Both the position numbers and the translations under genes were made by a program. A stretch of 64,000 nt of DNA from Microglena sp. YARC (lineage: Eukaryota > Chlorophyta > Chlorophyceae > Chlamydomonadales > Chlamydomonadaceae), in contig CM039463.1 of the NCBI GenBank assembly GCA_022414725.1, positions 52,112,277-52,176,276 on the forward strand, in the 5' to 3' direction. Shown in pieces: positions 1 through 9,514 of the stretch. Numbering within the stretch: position 1 is the stretch's first letter; every line of letters starts with the position of its first letter. A model generated the notes under the pieces. It was not told the origin of the DNA. It did no database searches and was given only the letters and a program-made list of their open reading frames with translations.

Positions 1-142
1 ATTGCATGAAGCAATCCTTGTCAAGTAGTCCCATTGTAGGGATTCTTCACGCAGTCCTTGGAGGAGGCAGGATGAAGAATGAGGGATAGGCGACAGTTGG
101 AATTAATCCAGCGACGTGGCCATCGGCGATCTGGAGGTGCCC

Positions 143-390
143 CCCATCAGGCGTTCAGCCGGATAAGATCCGTCGGGTGTGGCCACGGAGCAGGGTGGGT
201 GGCGTCGCGTCGGGGGCGTTGACAGAGAGTGGTATTTGAGCGGCGGAGAGGGGGGGGGGGGGGGAGCGGAAGGGTATTTGCGAAGCAACTGGTCTGGGAG
301 AAAATGGAATGCGAGTTGGAGGTGGAGGCCAACTGGGGAGAGAACGGGAGGGTGTAAATGGTCATGAGGCGATTGAGAGCGGCTGAGGTT
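143..390. repeat. Dispersed repeat A, copy 1
   Basis: The segment beginning CCCCCCATCAGGCG and running through GTGGCCACGGAGCAG and GAGAGTGGTATTTGAGCGG recurs in the same orientation at about 48488-48865. Both copies carry a poly-G run in the middle and end near GCGGCTGAGGTT. The complementary strand is open and Pro/Ser-rich, but that follows from the G-rich composition and I do not call a gene. Confidence 0.75.
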
Positions 391-529
391 CACTCGGGGA
401 AGTCGACAGATCGCTACGAGCGCAGCGGAATGCACGCGGAACGCACGCGGGGTCCGCGATTAGTCGTAGTCATTTAATGACTAATCACTTCGACTCTGGC
501 GGTAAGCCCTATACCTGCGTCGCCTGTAG

Positions 530-720
530 CTCGGAATCCTGAGACATTTCGCCTACATTTAGCCAAGGCGGATTGTCGTCGAAATGTCTCAGACTTCTGA
601 GACATTTCGCCTGCACCTCGCCAGGCACGGCGGCTTGTGCACGTTAATGAGGCGAAAAGTACGGTATTTTGAGACATTTCGCCTGTACTTCGCCTGCAGG
701 GCGGTTTAGGCACGGTGGTC
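530..720. repeat. Cluster of GAGACATTTCGCCT motifs
   Basis: Several copies of GAGACATTTCGCCTRCAYYT, some partly inverted, lie here (about 540, 598 and 671). Related copies occur near 5530-5605. The function is unknown. It may be an internal part of the same element family as repeat A. Confidence 0.5.
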
Positions 721-729
721 GGAGAGGTC

Positions 730-1175
730 ACATTTCAGGAATATTTTCCAGGACGGAGCACTTCTCAATTACATCAGGATTCGAGAAGATAGATTACATA
801 CATAATAAACTATGCATCCATTAACCTATTGATCTACCTATATATCTATGTAAGCACCCTAACACATGTACATCCACTACAGCCCATATATTCCCTATAC
901 ATCCATTAACCATAGATAGGCAGCGAGCGAAAGACGACGAGCAGCCAAATTGCTGGCTGGAACGAACCATGTAGCTAATTAAGTTCAAGTACAAGTATAT
1001 ACGCAGCCTGCAGGCAACTATCTATTTGTCTACTTATGAAAACATAGGCCTATATATCCACCAAGAAGAAACGCCCAATTAAAGCTATACATCTATACAT
1101 CTCCAGCATGTAGTTCCTTCGTGGCAACAATCTTCATCGCAGCCGCAGCATTTCCATCCATCCTTTTGCCCTGCA
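730..1175. other. No gene seen; AT-rich intergenic DNA
   Basis: This stretch has no credible coding sequence. It contains CATCCATTAACC-type simple repeats and one occurrence of the dispersed pair AAATTGCTGG (about 951) followed by CATGTAGCTAATTAAGTTCAAG-like sequence, a pairing seen again near 23957 and 28306. Confidence 0.5.
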
Positions 1176-1179
1176 AGAC

Positions 1180-3200
1180 ATGCAGAGCAGGGCATGCGTT
1201 AGAGAGCAACCAAGGGCAGGATTAATGGCAAGGGGCAGGACGGTGCGGTGATGAGCAGAGCATGGCATGCGTTACATAGCAACCAATGGTAGGGAGCATG
1301 GCAAGGGGCAGGCATGTGCTAAACAGAGCAGAGCAGGCATTATAGAGCAATGATGAATGGCAGGGAGCACGGTAAGGGGCATGGATGCGATAAGCAGATC
1401 AGGGCATGTGTTAGAGAGAAAAGCGGGGAAGGGAGCAAAGTACGCCTGGAAAGTGATGATCAAAGAAGGCATGCGTTCAAGAGGAAGGAAGGGCAGGGAG
1501 CACGGCAAGGGGCAGGACCACAGTGATGAGCATAGTAAGGCATGCATTTGAGAACCAAGAGCATGGATGGGATAATGGCAATTGCCAGTATCCCTGCCCC
1601 TCTTTGATCTTTAACGCCTGCCCTGCTCTGCTCATCACTGTCGTCTTGCACCTTGCCATTATCCCTGCCCCTCTTTGCTCTCTGACGCCTGACCTGCTCT
1701 GCTCATCACTGTCGTCCTGCCCCTCGCCATTATCCCTGCCCCTCTTTGCTCTCCAACGCCTGCTTTTCTTTGCTCATCACTATCGTCATGCCCCTTGCCA
1801 GTAGCCCTGCCCCTCTTTGCTCTCTAACACCTGCCCTGCTAAGCTCATCTCTGTCTTCCTGCCCCTTGACAGTATCCCTGCCCCTTTTTACTCTCCAACG
1901 CCTGCCCTGCCTGCTCATCACTGTCGTCTTGTCCTTTGCCATTATCCCTGCCCCTCCTTGATCTCTTTCGCCTGCTCTGCTCTGCTCATCACAGTGTCGT
2001 GCCCCTTGCCATCATCCCTGCCCCTCTTTGCTCTCTAACGCCTGATCTGCTCATCACTGTCGTCTTGCCACTCGCCATTATCCCTGCCCCTCTTTGCTCT
2101 CTAACGCCTGCCCTGCTCTGCTCATGACTGTCGTCCTGCCCCTCACCAAAATCCCTGCCAGCTGGTTTGTACTCACGAGAGTATAGAGGGGCACGGATAA
2201 TGGCAAGGGTCAAGACGACGGTGATGAGCAGAGCGGGGCAGGCGTAAGAGAGCAAAGAGGGGCAGGGATAATGGCGAGTGGCAAGACGACAGTGATGAGC
2301 AGGGCAGGGCAGGCGTTAGAGAGTAAAGAGGGGCAGGGATAATGGCAAGGGGCAGGACGATAGTGATGAGCAGAGCAGGGCAGGCATTAGAGAGCAAAGA
2401 GAGGCAGGGACAAAGGCAAGGGGCAAGACGACAGTGATGAGCAGAGAAAAGCAGGCGTTGCAGAGCAAAGAGGGGCAGGGATAATGGCAAGGGGCAGGAC
2501 GACAGTGATGAACAAGGTAGGGCAGGCTTTAGAAAGCAAAGAGGGGCAGGGATAATGGCAAGGGGCAGGACGACAGTGATGAGCAGAGCAGGGAAGGCAT
2601 TAGAGAGCAAAGAGGGGCAGGGATAAAGGCAAGGGGCAAGACGACAGTGATGAGCAGAGAAAATCAGGCTTTGGAGAGCAAAGAGGAGCAGGGATAATGG
2701 CAAGCAAGCAAGGGGCAGGACGACAGTGATGAACAAGGAAGGCCAGGCGTTTGAGAGCAAAGAGGGGCAGGGATAATGGCGAGGGGCAGGATGACAGTGA
2801 TGAGCAGAGAAGGGAAGGCGTTAGAGAGCAAAGAGGGGCATGGATGATGGCAAGGGGCAGGACAACAGTGATGAACAAGGCAGGGCAGGCGTTAGAGAGC
2901 AAAGAGGGGCAAGGATAATGGAAAGGGGCAAGACGACAGTGATGAGCAGAGCAGGCCTGGCGTTAGAGAGCAAGGAGGGGCAGGGATAATGGCGAAGGGC
3001 AAGATGACAGTGATAAGCAGAGCAGGGCAGGCGTTAGAGAGCAATGAAGGGCAGGGAGCACGGATAGGGGCAGGATGGTGATTAGCAGGGCATGGCCTGC
3101 GTTACAGAGCAATGAAGGGCAAGGAGGATGGCAGGGGGCAGGACAGTGACGTGCAGAGCAGGCTACGCGTTAGAGATCAATGAAGGGCAGTACATAGACA
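1180..3200. repeat. 71-bp satellite array with two orientation switches
   Basis: The unit contains GGGATAATGGCAAGG, GACAGTGATGAGCAGAGC and GGCAGGCGTTAGAGAGCAAA. In 2260-2560 it recurs at 71-bp spacing (ATGG at 2271, 2342, 2413, 2484, 2555). Units read in one orientation at 1180-1576, in the reverse orientation at about 1587-2160, and in the first orientation again from about 2190 to 3200. The first switch is a palindrome centred on GGCAATTGCC at 1577-1586. Long open frames across the array (LCSLTPALL-type repeats) exist in several frames and shift with each 71-bp unit, so they are not genes. Confidence 0.9.
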
Positions 3201-3279
3201 GAGGCATAGTACAGATGCAGTTACAGAGACGATGGCAGAGACAGTGATACAAACATAGACAGATGCACGTGGGCACCAC

Positions 3280-3910
3280 CTAGGCATGAATCAAGACATA
3301 ATTCGCTATGCCACACAATTGTTGCGAAACCGCACCTACAAGCAAGCTTCACTTATCACTTATTTGGTTGTCCAAATTCCAAAAGCCTCATGTGACAGTG
3401 GAACATCAGAACTGGGAAGACAGAGCAATGGTCCCTGCAAATACAGAATGCAGGCATAGTTAAATTAAGTAGCACCCTTTACTTCTTATTTGATGATAGT
3501 TTAAAGCCCCCTTCGCCTGTGTCAACAATGGCCAAGCGCTCAAGCAGACTGACAAGCAAGTATTCATGCGTGCAACAGATAGGCATGCAAGCAACCAAGC
3601 CACTTTCCCATGGGCTGAACACTCTATGCCTAGCTAGCACCTCCAAGCTGCAGTCACCATCCAGATAGTCAGCCAATCAGTCACCAGGGAGGAAGACAGA
3701 AAGGCAGGCATACAGACATGAATGCACAAAAGAAGGCATGCAAGCAGGTGGACACTATTTAGGCATGTGATCAAGTCAGAATTCCCTAAGCCACATTGTT
3801 GTGAAACCCAACCTACAAGCAACCTGCAGACCTCTACCAGACAGAGCATGGGTCCCTGCAAAAAATAAGGGCAGGCATAGTTACATGTATTGACACCCTT
3901 TGTGTTGTTT
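3280..3910. repeat. Degenerate direct duplication, ~430 bp apart
   Basis: Segments at 3285-3350 and 3762-3830 share AGGCATG..ATCAAG, GCCACA..TTGTTG and ACCTACAAGCAA. Segments at 3417-3483 and 3839-3905 share AGACAGAGCA.TGGTCCCTGCAAA and GGCATAGTTA. The order is kept, so this is an old tandem duplication. No gene is supported within it. Confidence 0.6.
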
Positions 3911-3970
3911 TTGCGTATTGGTAGGGAGATCCCCCTGGAAGTCCAACCTGCCTTAAGCTTAGGTATCTGA

Positions 3971-4735
3971 ACCTCAGGTCCTACACCAGCCTTGTATTGT
4001 CCACACTTGCCTGAGTTTACCACGCAGAATGGATCTGGAAGACCCAAGCAAAAAGACAAGGTTGGACTGTCACCCAAAACCCAGCAAAGCAAGGAGAACC
4101 AGTCTCCACCACACCACAAGAGGCAACGTGCCAAGACTGCCACAACCACTAGGAGTGAACCCAATGTGAAGATGCATGCCATGGACATGGGTCTAGTGCG
4201 TCAGCCAAATATACACAGTGCTGCCACCATCTATCATGCAGGGTCTCAAGGGATAATTGCCACGCATGATCTCCTGATACAATGCTTGCAGCCAAGGCAG
4301 TGCATGATCCAACTAGAGTGTAAGGCCCCGAGTCCTTTAAAGCTCTACTCAGGCCCAGGAGAGAACAGGTGGAAGTATGACTCACATAAGAGTTGGGAGC
4401 AAGTTGTCCCAGCATCCTACTTTGCACAGTGCCAACTAATCATGCTGCCATCCCAAGCTGAAGTCATGCTCATGGCACAGCAGACTCCACATACCACCAT
4501 ATTTGACCGTGTACAGAGCAACGTCGAGTGGGCTGCCGAGATGCTGCAATTTATGCAGCTTATTCATGCGGTGGCAGTACAGCAGCGCCGACCGGGCTTC
4601 CTGGTTGAGGAGTTGACGACGCAAGGGCCGCTGGTTGCAAGATACCATGCCTCCAGCACTGACAACCTACACAGGTCAAGCATAGACGGATCGGTTGCGA
4701 GAATTAGTTGCACCGATGTAAGGGAATTTGTGTAG
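3971..4735 (+). CDS. Hypothetical ORF or terminal exon (unrecognised)
   Basis: An open frame runs about 255 codons from just after a TGA at 3968 to a TAG at 4733-4735. No ATG lies near its beginning, so it is either an exon (an AG precedes CCTTGTATTGTCC near 3990) or a remnant. The first 60 residues are basic and rich in Gln, Lys and Pro. The middle, around YHAGSQGIIATHDLLIQCL and KSWEQVVPASYFAQCQLIM, looks more protein-like. I recognise no domain. The DNA upstream is duplicated repeat material, which favours a mobile-element origin. It could also be a chance ORF. Confidence 0.3.
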   Translation, partial: TSGPTPALYCPHLPEFTTQNGSGRPKQKDKVGLSPKTQQSKENQSPPHHKRQRAKTATTTRSEPNVKMHAMDMGLVRQPNIHSAATIYHAGSQGIIATHDLLIQCLQPRQCMIQLECKAPSPLKLYSGPGENRWKYDSHKSWEQVVPASYFAQCQLIMLPSQAEVMLMAQQTPHTTIFDRVQSNVEWAAEMLQFMQLIHAVAVQQRRPGFLVEELTTQGPLVARYHASSTDNLHRSSIDGSVARISCTDVREFV

Positions 4736-4739
4736 GAGA

Positions 4740-5860
4740 GAGGACCAGAGCATATGTCAAATTTCAAAAACAATCTGGCGCACTACTTCGCGCTTGTCCA
4801 CGCGGAAAGCGGAAGAGGGCGTTGCGCAGTAATACTGTAAGGAAAGCTGGAAAGAATGGAGGGAATAAAGCAGGACGCCAAAAATATCAAGTAGCAACAA
4901 ACACATGCTTTGGGCGAGGGAGGGAAGAATATGAGGTAGGAGTACGAGAGGTAGAAGGTTGGCGTGGCTTACCTTAGCCATATTGCAAAGGCTCTAATCG
5001 TACTGTCATTTCGCCAATCGCCATGCCGCGTCCAATCCGCCTTGGCTAAATGTACGTGAAAGGCTGGTGAAAGGACACCCTGCGAAAACATCTATCAAAA
5101 TTAGTAAGAGCACTGACAGGTCATCGCAAGTCACACTAATATTTCAGTGTGACTTAGGCTTTCATCACAGTGATTAAAATCGTCCTGGTTTCGCCCTACA
5201 ACAGCGCTATTTTCGACGCATGCAGCGAAAGCACATCGGTGACTTCGGGTGTCCATTTTTCCGAATGAAAGCTATTCGCCAACAAGTAGTTCGCGGTAGT
5301 ACTACGTTGCCTAATTGTTCACCCTATCTCGGAATCGCTGGCAGAGCTTCGCAGGTTCGCAAGAATGACCCCTCGAAAAGGTTGCTAACAGACCCTCGAG
5401 CGACAGAAAGCTGCATACCCCTTCGCGTATTAAAACTCAGTACTTAACGTGTGATCGAGGAGTTGTTGGTCACGCTTCAGTCTACGAAAAGTTCTGGGTG
5501 TCTGTCGGGATCGCTGGTTTGCGGTGAGCCGAGACATTTCGTCCACTGTACGCCTACATTTATCTGTAGTTCCGCTGCAAATCGTGTCTTTCGCCTACAT
5601 TTAGCGAAATTGTCACTTCCCCGAGTGGTTGCGTATGCAATGGGACGTGGGAGGGGAATGGGATGGAATGGGATCTTGATGCCGTTTGTTCGGAGTGATG
5701 GATGGATAGGGGATTACGAGGGGCGGGGCAGGGGAAGTGGGGATGGAGTGCTTGTGGTGATCGGCGATCCAAAGGGATCCAGCGGATCGGTAGTGGTGAA
5801 CTTTGCCGAGCGGCAATGTTCTACGACAGGAGCTTCTCTTAAGCTCGAGTCGCAAGCAAG
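4740..5860. other. No gene seen; repeat fragments
   Basis: This stretch holds short unconvincing open frames only. Copies of the TTTCGCCTACATTTA motif (5540-5605) link it to the 530-720 cluster, and 5640-5790 is G-rich like repeat A. I assign no function. Confidence 0.45.
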
Positions 5861-5863
5861 TTG

Positions 5864-6112
5864 TGTGAATTTCTGGAGTTATGTGCAAGGCACAGAGACG
5901 AGGGGAAATCAGTAAGGATAAGATCTTTACAGTTAGATAAAGCATTCGATCAATGCGCTAGGAGGAAGTACTGAGATGGCGCGGCACGTCAGGGTACCGG
6001 CATCAGAGTCCGTGCCATAGCTGGCACCGGCATCGCAGTACAGTGCTACAGGGCAGGAGACCTGTGCACTCTAAGTCACTCTAGGTGAACCGGGAAAACC
6101 CGGTGAATAACA
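5864..6112. mobile_element. LTR-like dispersed repeat B, copy 1
   Basis: This ~250-bp block begins TGTGAATTTC and ends GTGAATAACA, so it has TG...CA termini. It recurs at 49164-49426 with about 85-90% similarity by eye. Shared landmarks are AGTTATGTGCAAGGCACAG, GGATAAGATCTTT, GGTACCGGCATCAGAGTCCG and a terminal hairpin ACCGGG-AAAA-CCCGGT just before GAATAACA. Its size and ends suggest a solo LTR or the end of a small retrotransposon. I see no target-site duplication. No coding region lies within it. Confidence 0.5.
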
Positions 6113-7080
6113 TCCCCCCCAATTCCTGGTATTCTTCATACTGAACAATTCCAAGAATTAGAGGAGTCAAAAACTTAGAGTGACAATTTAAAACTATTAT
6201 GCAGGTACAATACATTTGTAACTCATCAGCTTGTCAAGAAGTCAATGATAAAATTATACCGACTGTGGCAAGGCGGGCTGGCTCAGTAAAGGTGGTTATC
6301 ATATCTAAAGAACTTGCAATCACTGATCTAGGTTGGCAGCTTAAAGGGCTGCCATGGAGGTACAGACTTCAACTGGATAGGAGAGAGCAGCCAGTCATGA
6401 GGCAATCAATCAATATCAAGGAAATGTCTGTGGGATCAGGATCGGACCTGTCAGGGAGGTGCTGGGGTGAACTCCTAGGAGCTGCAAGGAGGCTGCAAGG
6501 CATACTACTAGGGGCTGCAAGGAAGCTACAGGAAGCTGCATGATTAATCAAGCTGCAGGAAGCTGCATGATTAATCGAGCTGTAGGGAACACTACTTAGG
6601 AATGCTGCAGGATAGCTACAAAGTGTCAGCAGCTACTTCGGGCTGCGAGGTAGCTAGGGTCGCTGCAGGAGCAGTAGGGGCGGGTAAGATGTAGTGACGG
6701 CAGGGACTGCTGAGGCTGGTGGGATATGCTGGGACATTGCAGATCAACGTCATCATAACAATGAATGCTGCAGGGAATGCAAGGGCTGCAGGGAATACAA
6801 CTGATGATGTCTGTGCTAGGCTCCCCCATAATTTGGGAGTGAAGGCTAAGTACTGAAGTGCTAAATTAGAATCGGGTAGGCATCATGTTGTCAGCTTGAA
6901 AACATCGAAGGGGTAGAAGCTTGAACAGCACGTGGCTAAGTACATGTGACAGTACGGGGCAGATCAAGAATTAATTCCTAGAGTGTCCATCACTAATTGT
7001 TAAACAGATGGTGGGGATTATCAAATCGCACTATGTAACCATGTCATGAGGTTGAATATGCACTGTATGGAAGGTACAAT
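6113..7080. repeat. CTGCA/CTGCAG-rich degenerate repeat; no gene seen
   Basis: From about 6470 to 6800 the sequence is dominated by short repeats of AGCTGCAGGAAGCTGCATG and GGCTGCAAGG type. Open frames through it are low complexity. The rest of the stretch shows nothing I can assign. Confidence 0.5.
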
Positions 7081-7129
7081 GTGTTAGCAGCTACTTGGGG
7101 CTGCGAGGCAGCATTAGTACATTAGTACA

Positions 7130-7700
7130 TAGTACATTAGCACATGGGCAGTACGCTAGTGCTATGTAGCGCTGCAGTTTGGTGCATGTAGATCACTACA
7201 CGAGGGTATCGCTCGCTTAGGATCTGCAGTCTAGTATGCAGTTCAGTGCACAGCAGTGCAGTGCAGCAGTACATTAGGAGCAGTACATGGGCAGTACGCT
7301 GGTGCTGTACAGTACTGCAGTTTCGTGCATGCAGATCAGCACACGAGGGTATCGCTCGCTTGGGATCTGCATGCAAAGGATCTGCAATGCAGCATTGCAG
7401 TTTATTGCACAGCAATTCAGTACAGCAGTGCATTACACATGGGCAGTACGTTAGTACTGTACAGCACTTGGAATCTTGTGCAGTACAGTACATCAGTAGG
7501 TTGCTGTGCATCAATGCATCAGGATTATGTTGCATTCAGATAGAAATCAGCTCACGAGGGTATCGCTCATATCTGCATGCAAGAATAGGTCACATCACAT
7601 GGTGCATTGCAGTTTATTGCAGCAGTACTTCTGTACATCAGCACATGGGCAGTACGTTAGTGCTGTACAGCGCTGCAGTTTATTGCATGTAAGTCAGAAC
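7130..7700. repeat. Tandem repeat, ~145-205 bp, four copies
   Basis: CATGGGCAGTACG recurs at 7143, 7287, 7439 and 7645, and ACGAGGGTATCGCTC at about 7200, 7343 and 7555. Spacing grows through insertions of ATTGCAGTTTATTGCA-like sequence. Open frames rich in Cys, Gln and Ser on both strands come from the CAGTACAGCA content and are not credible genes. Confidence 0.75.
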
Positions 7701-7766
7701 ACGGGGAGTAAATGATCCTCTTATGCTAATGTTCCCCCTTTTCCCTTTCATCTACTGCTGATCAGT

Positions 7767-8859
7767 TTATCCGATGCCAATAGAAAGGCGCAATGCCTTG
7801 ATGTGCCTACGGCTGGTGGGCAGGGAGAACAGGGGGTTCCTTGATGTGTGTGGATGAGTGTGGATGAGTGTGATTATGCAAAGCTCAGCGGTGTTGGCAT
7901 GAGCCTGGTGCTTGTCGCATTCAGGGGGAAGAGGTGGGACACGTGGTTGGATAGGTATGTTGGTGAAAGTGTGATCCCAATCAATTGAGATTGATGGGGT
8001 CATCTTGTCACTATTGTGGATGACGGGAATGCAGGCCGTGGTTGACATGGTGTCTTGCTGGGTGGAGCAGGATGAGATACCAGTGGCAGGTGGTTCTGTC
8101 GTGGAGGTGGACGTGGGGTTTATGTTCAGATCCCCCTCATGCAAGTCATCAGGGTTGACATAAGGGCTAGGTGCTAAAGAGGAGGCATGAGTGGCAGTCT
8201 GTGAGGTCAAATTGTTATCATGTGCAAGGATCAGTGATGCAACTGTCATAGGGATATCAACAACAACATCAAGCACGGGTGCGTATGAGGGAGTGTGTTC
8301 CGACAGAGGGAGGATATGTGTGACAGAAGTGTAGTCATCATGGGTTAATTACATCAGGTACACTTGTATGAGGGATGACAGGATTGTCAGACAGTTCCCC
8401 CCCATGCAAGTGTTCAATGTCAACGACAGTGGATCTGTGGTTGTTGTCCTTAATGGTTGCATTTGCAGACATAAGAGGGACGGCTCCAGCAGGCACAGGC
8501 GTGCAAGCAAGAGCATCAGGTACACTTGTATGAGGGACGGCTACAGCAGGCACAGGCGTGCAAGCAAGAGCATCAGGTACACTTGTATGAGGGATGACAG
8601 GATTGTCAGACAGTTCCCCCCCATGCAAGTGTTCAATGTGAACGACAGTGGATCTGTGGCTGTTGTCCCCAATTGTTGCATTTGCAGACATAAGAGGGAC
8701 GGCTACAACAGCAGGCACAGGCGTTGATAATGATGTTCGGCCATGACAGGGTTGATCTTTCCAAAGTGCAATCTGAGGTCTCGCAGTAATTTTGCCGCAA
8801 CGTCTGTGTGCGTGGCAAACATGTGAACAAGGGGAGTGGACAATGAGTTGACTATACAC
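7767..8859 (-). pseudogene. Low-complexity coding remnant with internal repeats
   Basis: Two adjacent minus-strand frames look like one protein broken by a shift near 8335-8345. The upstream part (8859-8338) repeats PVIPHTSVPDALACTPVPA and HRSTVVDIEHLHGGELSDN. The downstream part continues with Thr/Ser/Pro-rich sequence to a stop near 7767. Upstream of the apparent start the downstream frame stays open to the shift point, which supports continuity. The protein has no recognised domain; it could be a mucin-like or repeat-derived product. The 8350-8720 DNA is itself a direct repeat (AGGTACACTTGTATGAGGGA at about 8353, 8518 and 8574), so the ORF may be incidental. Confidence 0.3.
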
Positions 8860-8873
8860 TCAAGGAACCGACC

Positions 8874-9292
8874 GATTATCGGAGGAGTATCTAGATACGT
8901 ACCTGCTTATTTCAAATTATTATCTCAGATATTTATCTCAGATACCGAACAGATACTATCTAGATAGTATCTAGATATCACAGATACTGGTGCATAGATA
9001 CTAATATCTGTAGTATCTAGATACTGCCTAGAGAGTATCTAAACAATATCTAGATACGGATATCTGTATTTTAGATACTGCCTAGAGAGTATCTAGACAA
9101 TATCTAGATACGAATATCTGTACTTCTAGATACTGTTTAGATAGCTTCTAGACAATATCTGAAACCATACATGCGCATGTATCTGTAGTAGCTAGATAAC
9201 ACCTAGATAGTATCTGTACAATATCTAAGACAAATATCTGAGATAATGATTTGAAATGAGCAGATACGTATCTGGATGCTTTTCAGATAATC
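8874..9292. mobile_element. Foldback/MITE-like element with ~60-bp terminal inverted repeats
   Basis: The left end from 8886 and the reverse complement of the right end from 9280 align over 59 nt with 7 mismatches, all of them transitions. The similarity continues outward to GATTATC at 8874-8880 and GATAATC at 9286-9292. The interior is AT-rich and filled with TATCTAGATAC and AGATACTG repeats. There is no coding sequence. Size (~420 bp) and structure fit a non-autonomous DNA element, but no clear target-site duplication is visible. Confidence 0.75.
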
Positions 9293-9514
9293 TCGAAATT
9301 GTATTACAACTTGTTCATGGTGATCATTAAATCATCCCATGAGTTAGTTTACATAAATATGAAGTAAAGTTGTGCTTCTCAACAACTTAGATAGGTAGCT
9401 TCAATTAAACACCATTGTACAGGCAAATTGACCTACTACTCTAACGCAAACCTCACTCGTAACATTTCTAACTCATCTGGCAAAAAAAAAAAATCAACAC
9501 ATTATAATAAGCAA
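9293..9514. other. AT-rich flank, no gene seen
   Basis: This is ordinary AT-rich sequence ending in a poly-A run at 9482-9493 just before the G-rich array begins. Confidence 0.5.

Noticed and set aside
1590..2902. Long open frames (up to 195 codons) with repeats like ALLITVVLPLAIIPAPL
   Set aside because: They are translations of the 71-bp satellite; 71 is not a multiple of 3, several frames are open at once, and no start or splice context supports a gene.
7680..9300. CRISPR-like array, because of short repeats with spacers
   Set aside because: Repeats here are directly abutting tandem or terminal inverted repeats without uniform unique spacers, and the genome is clearly eukaryotic with introns and LINEs.
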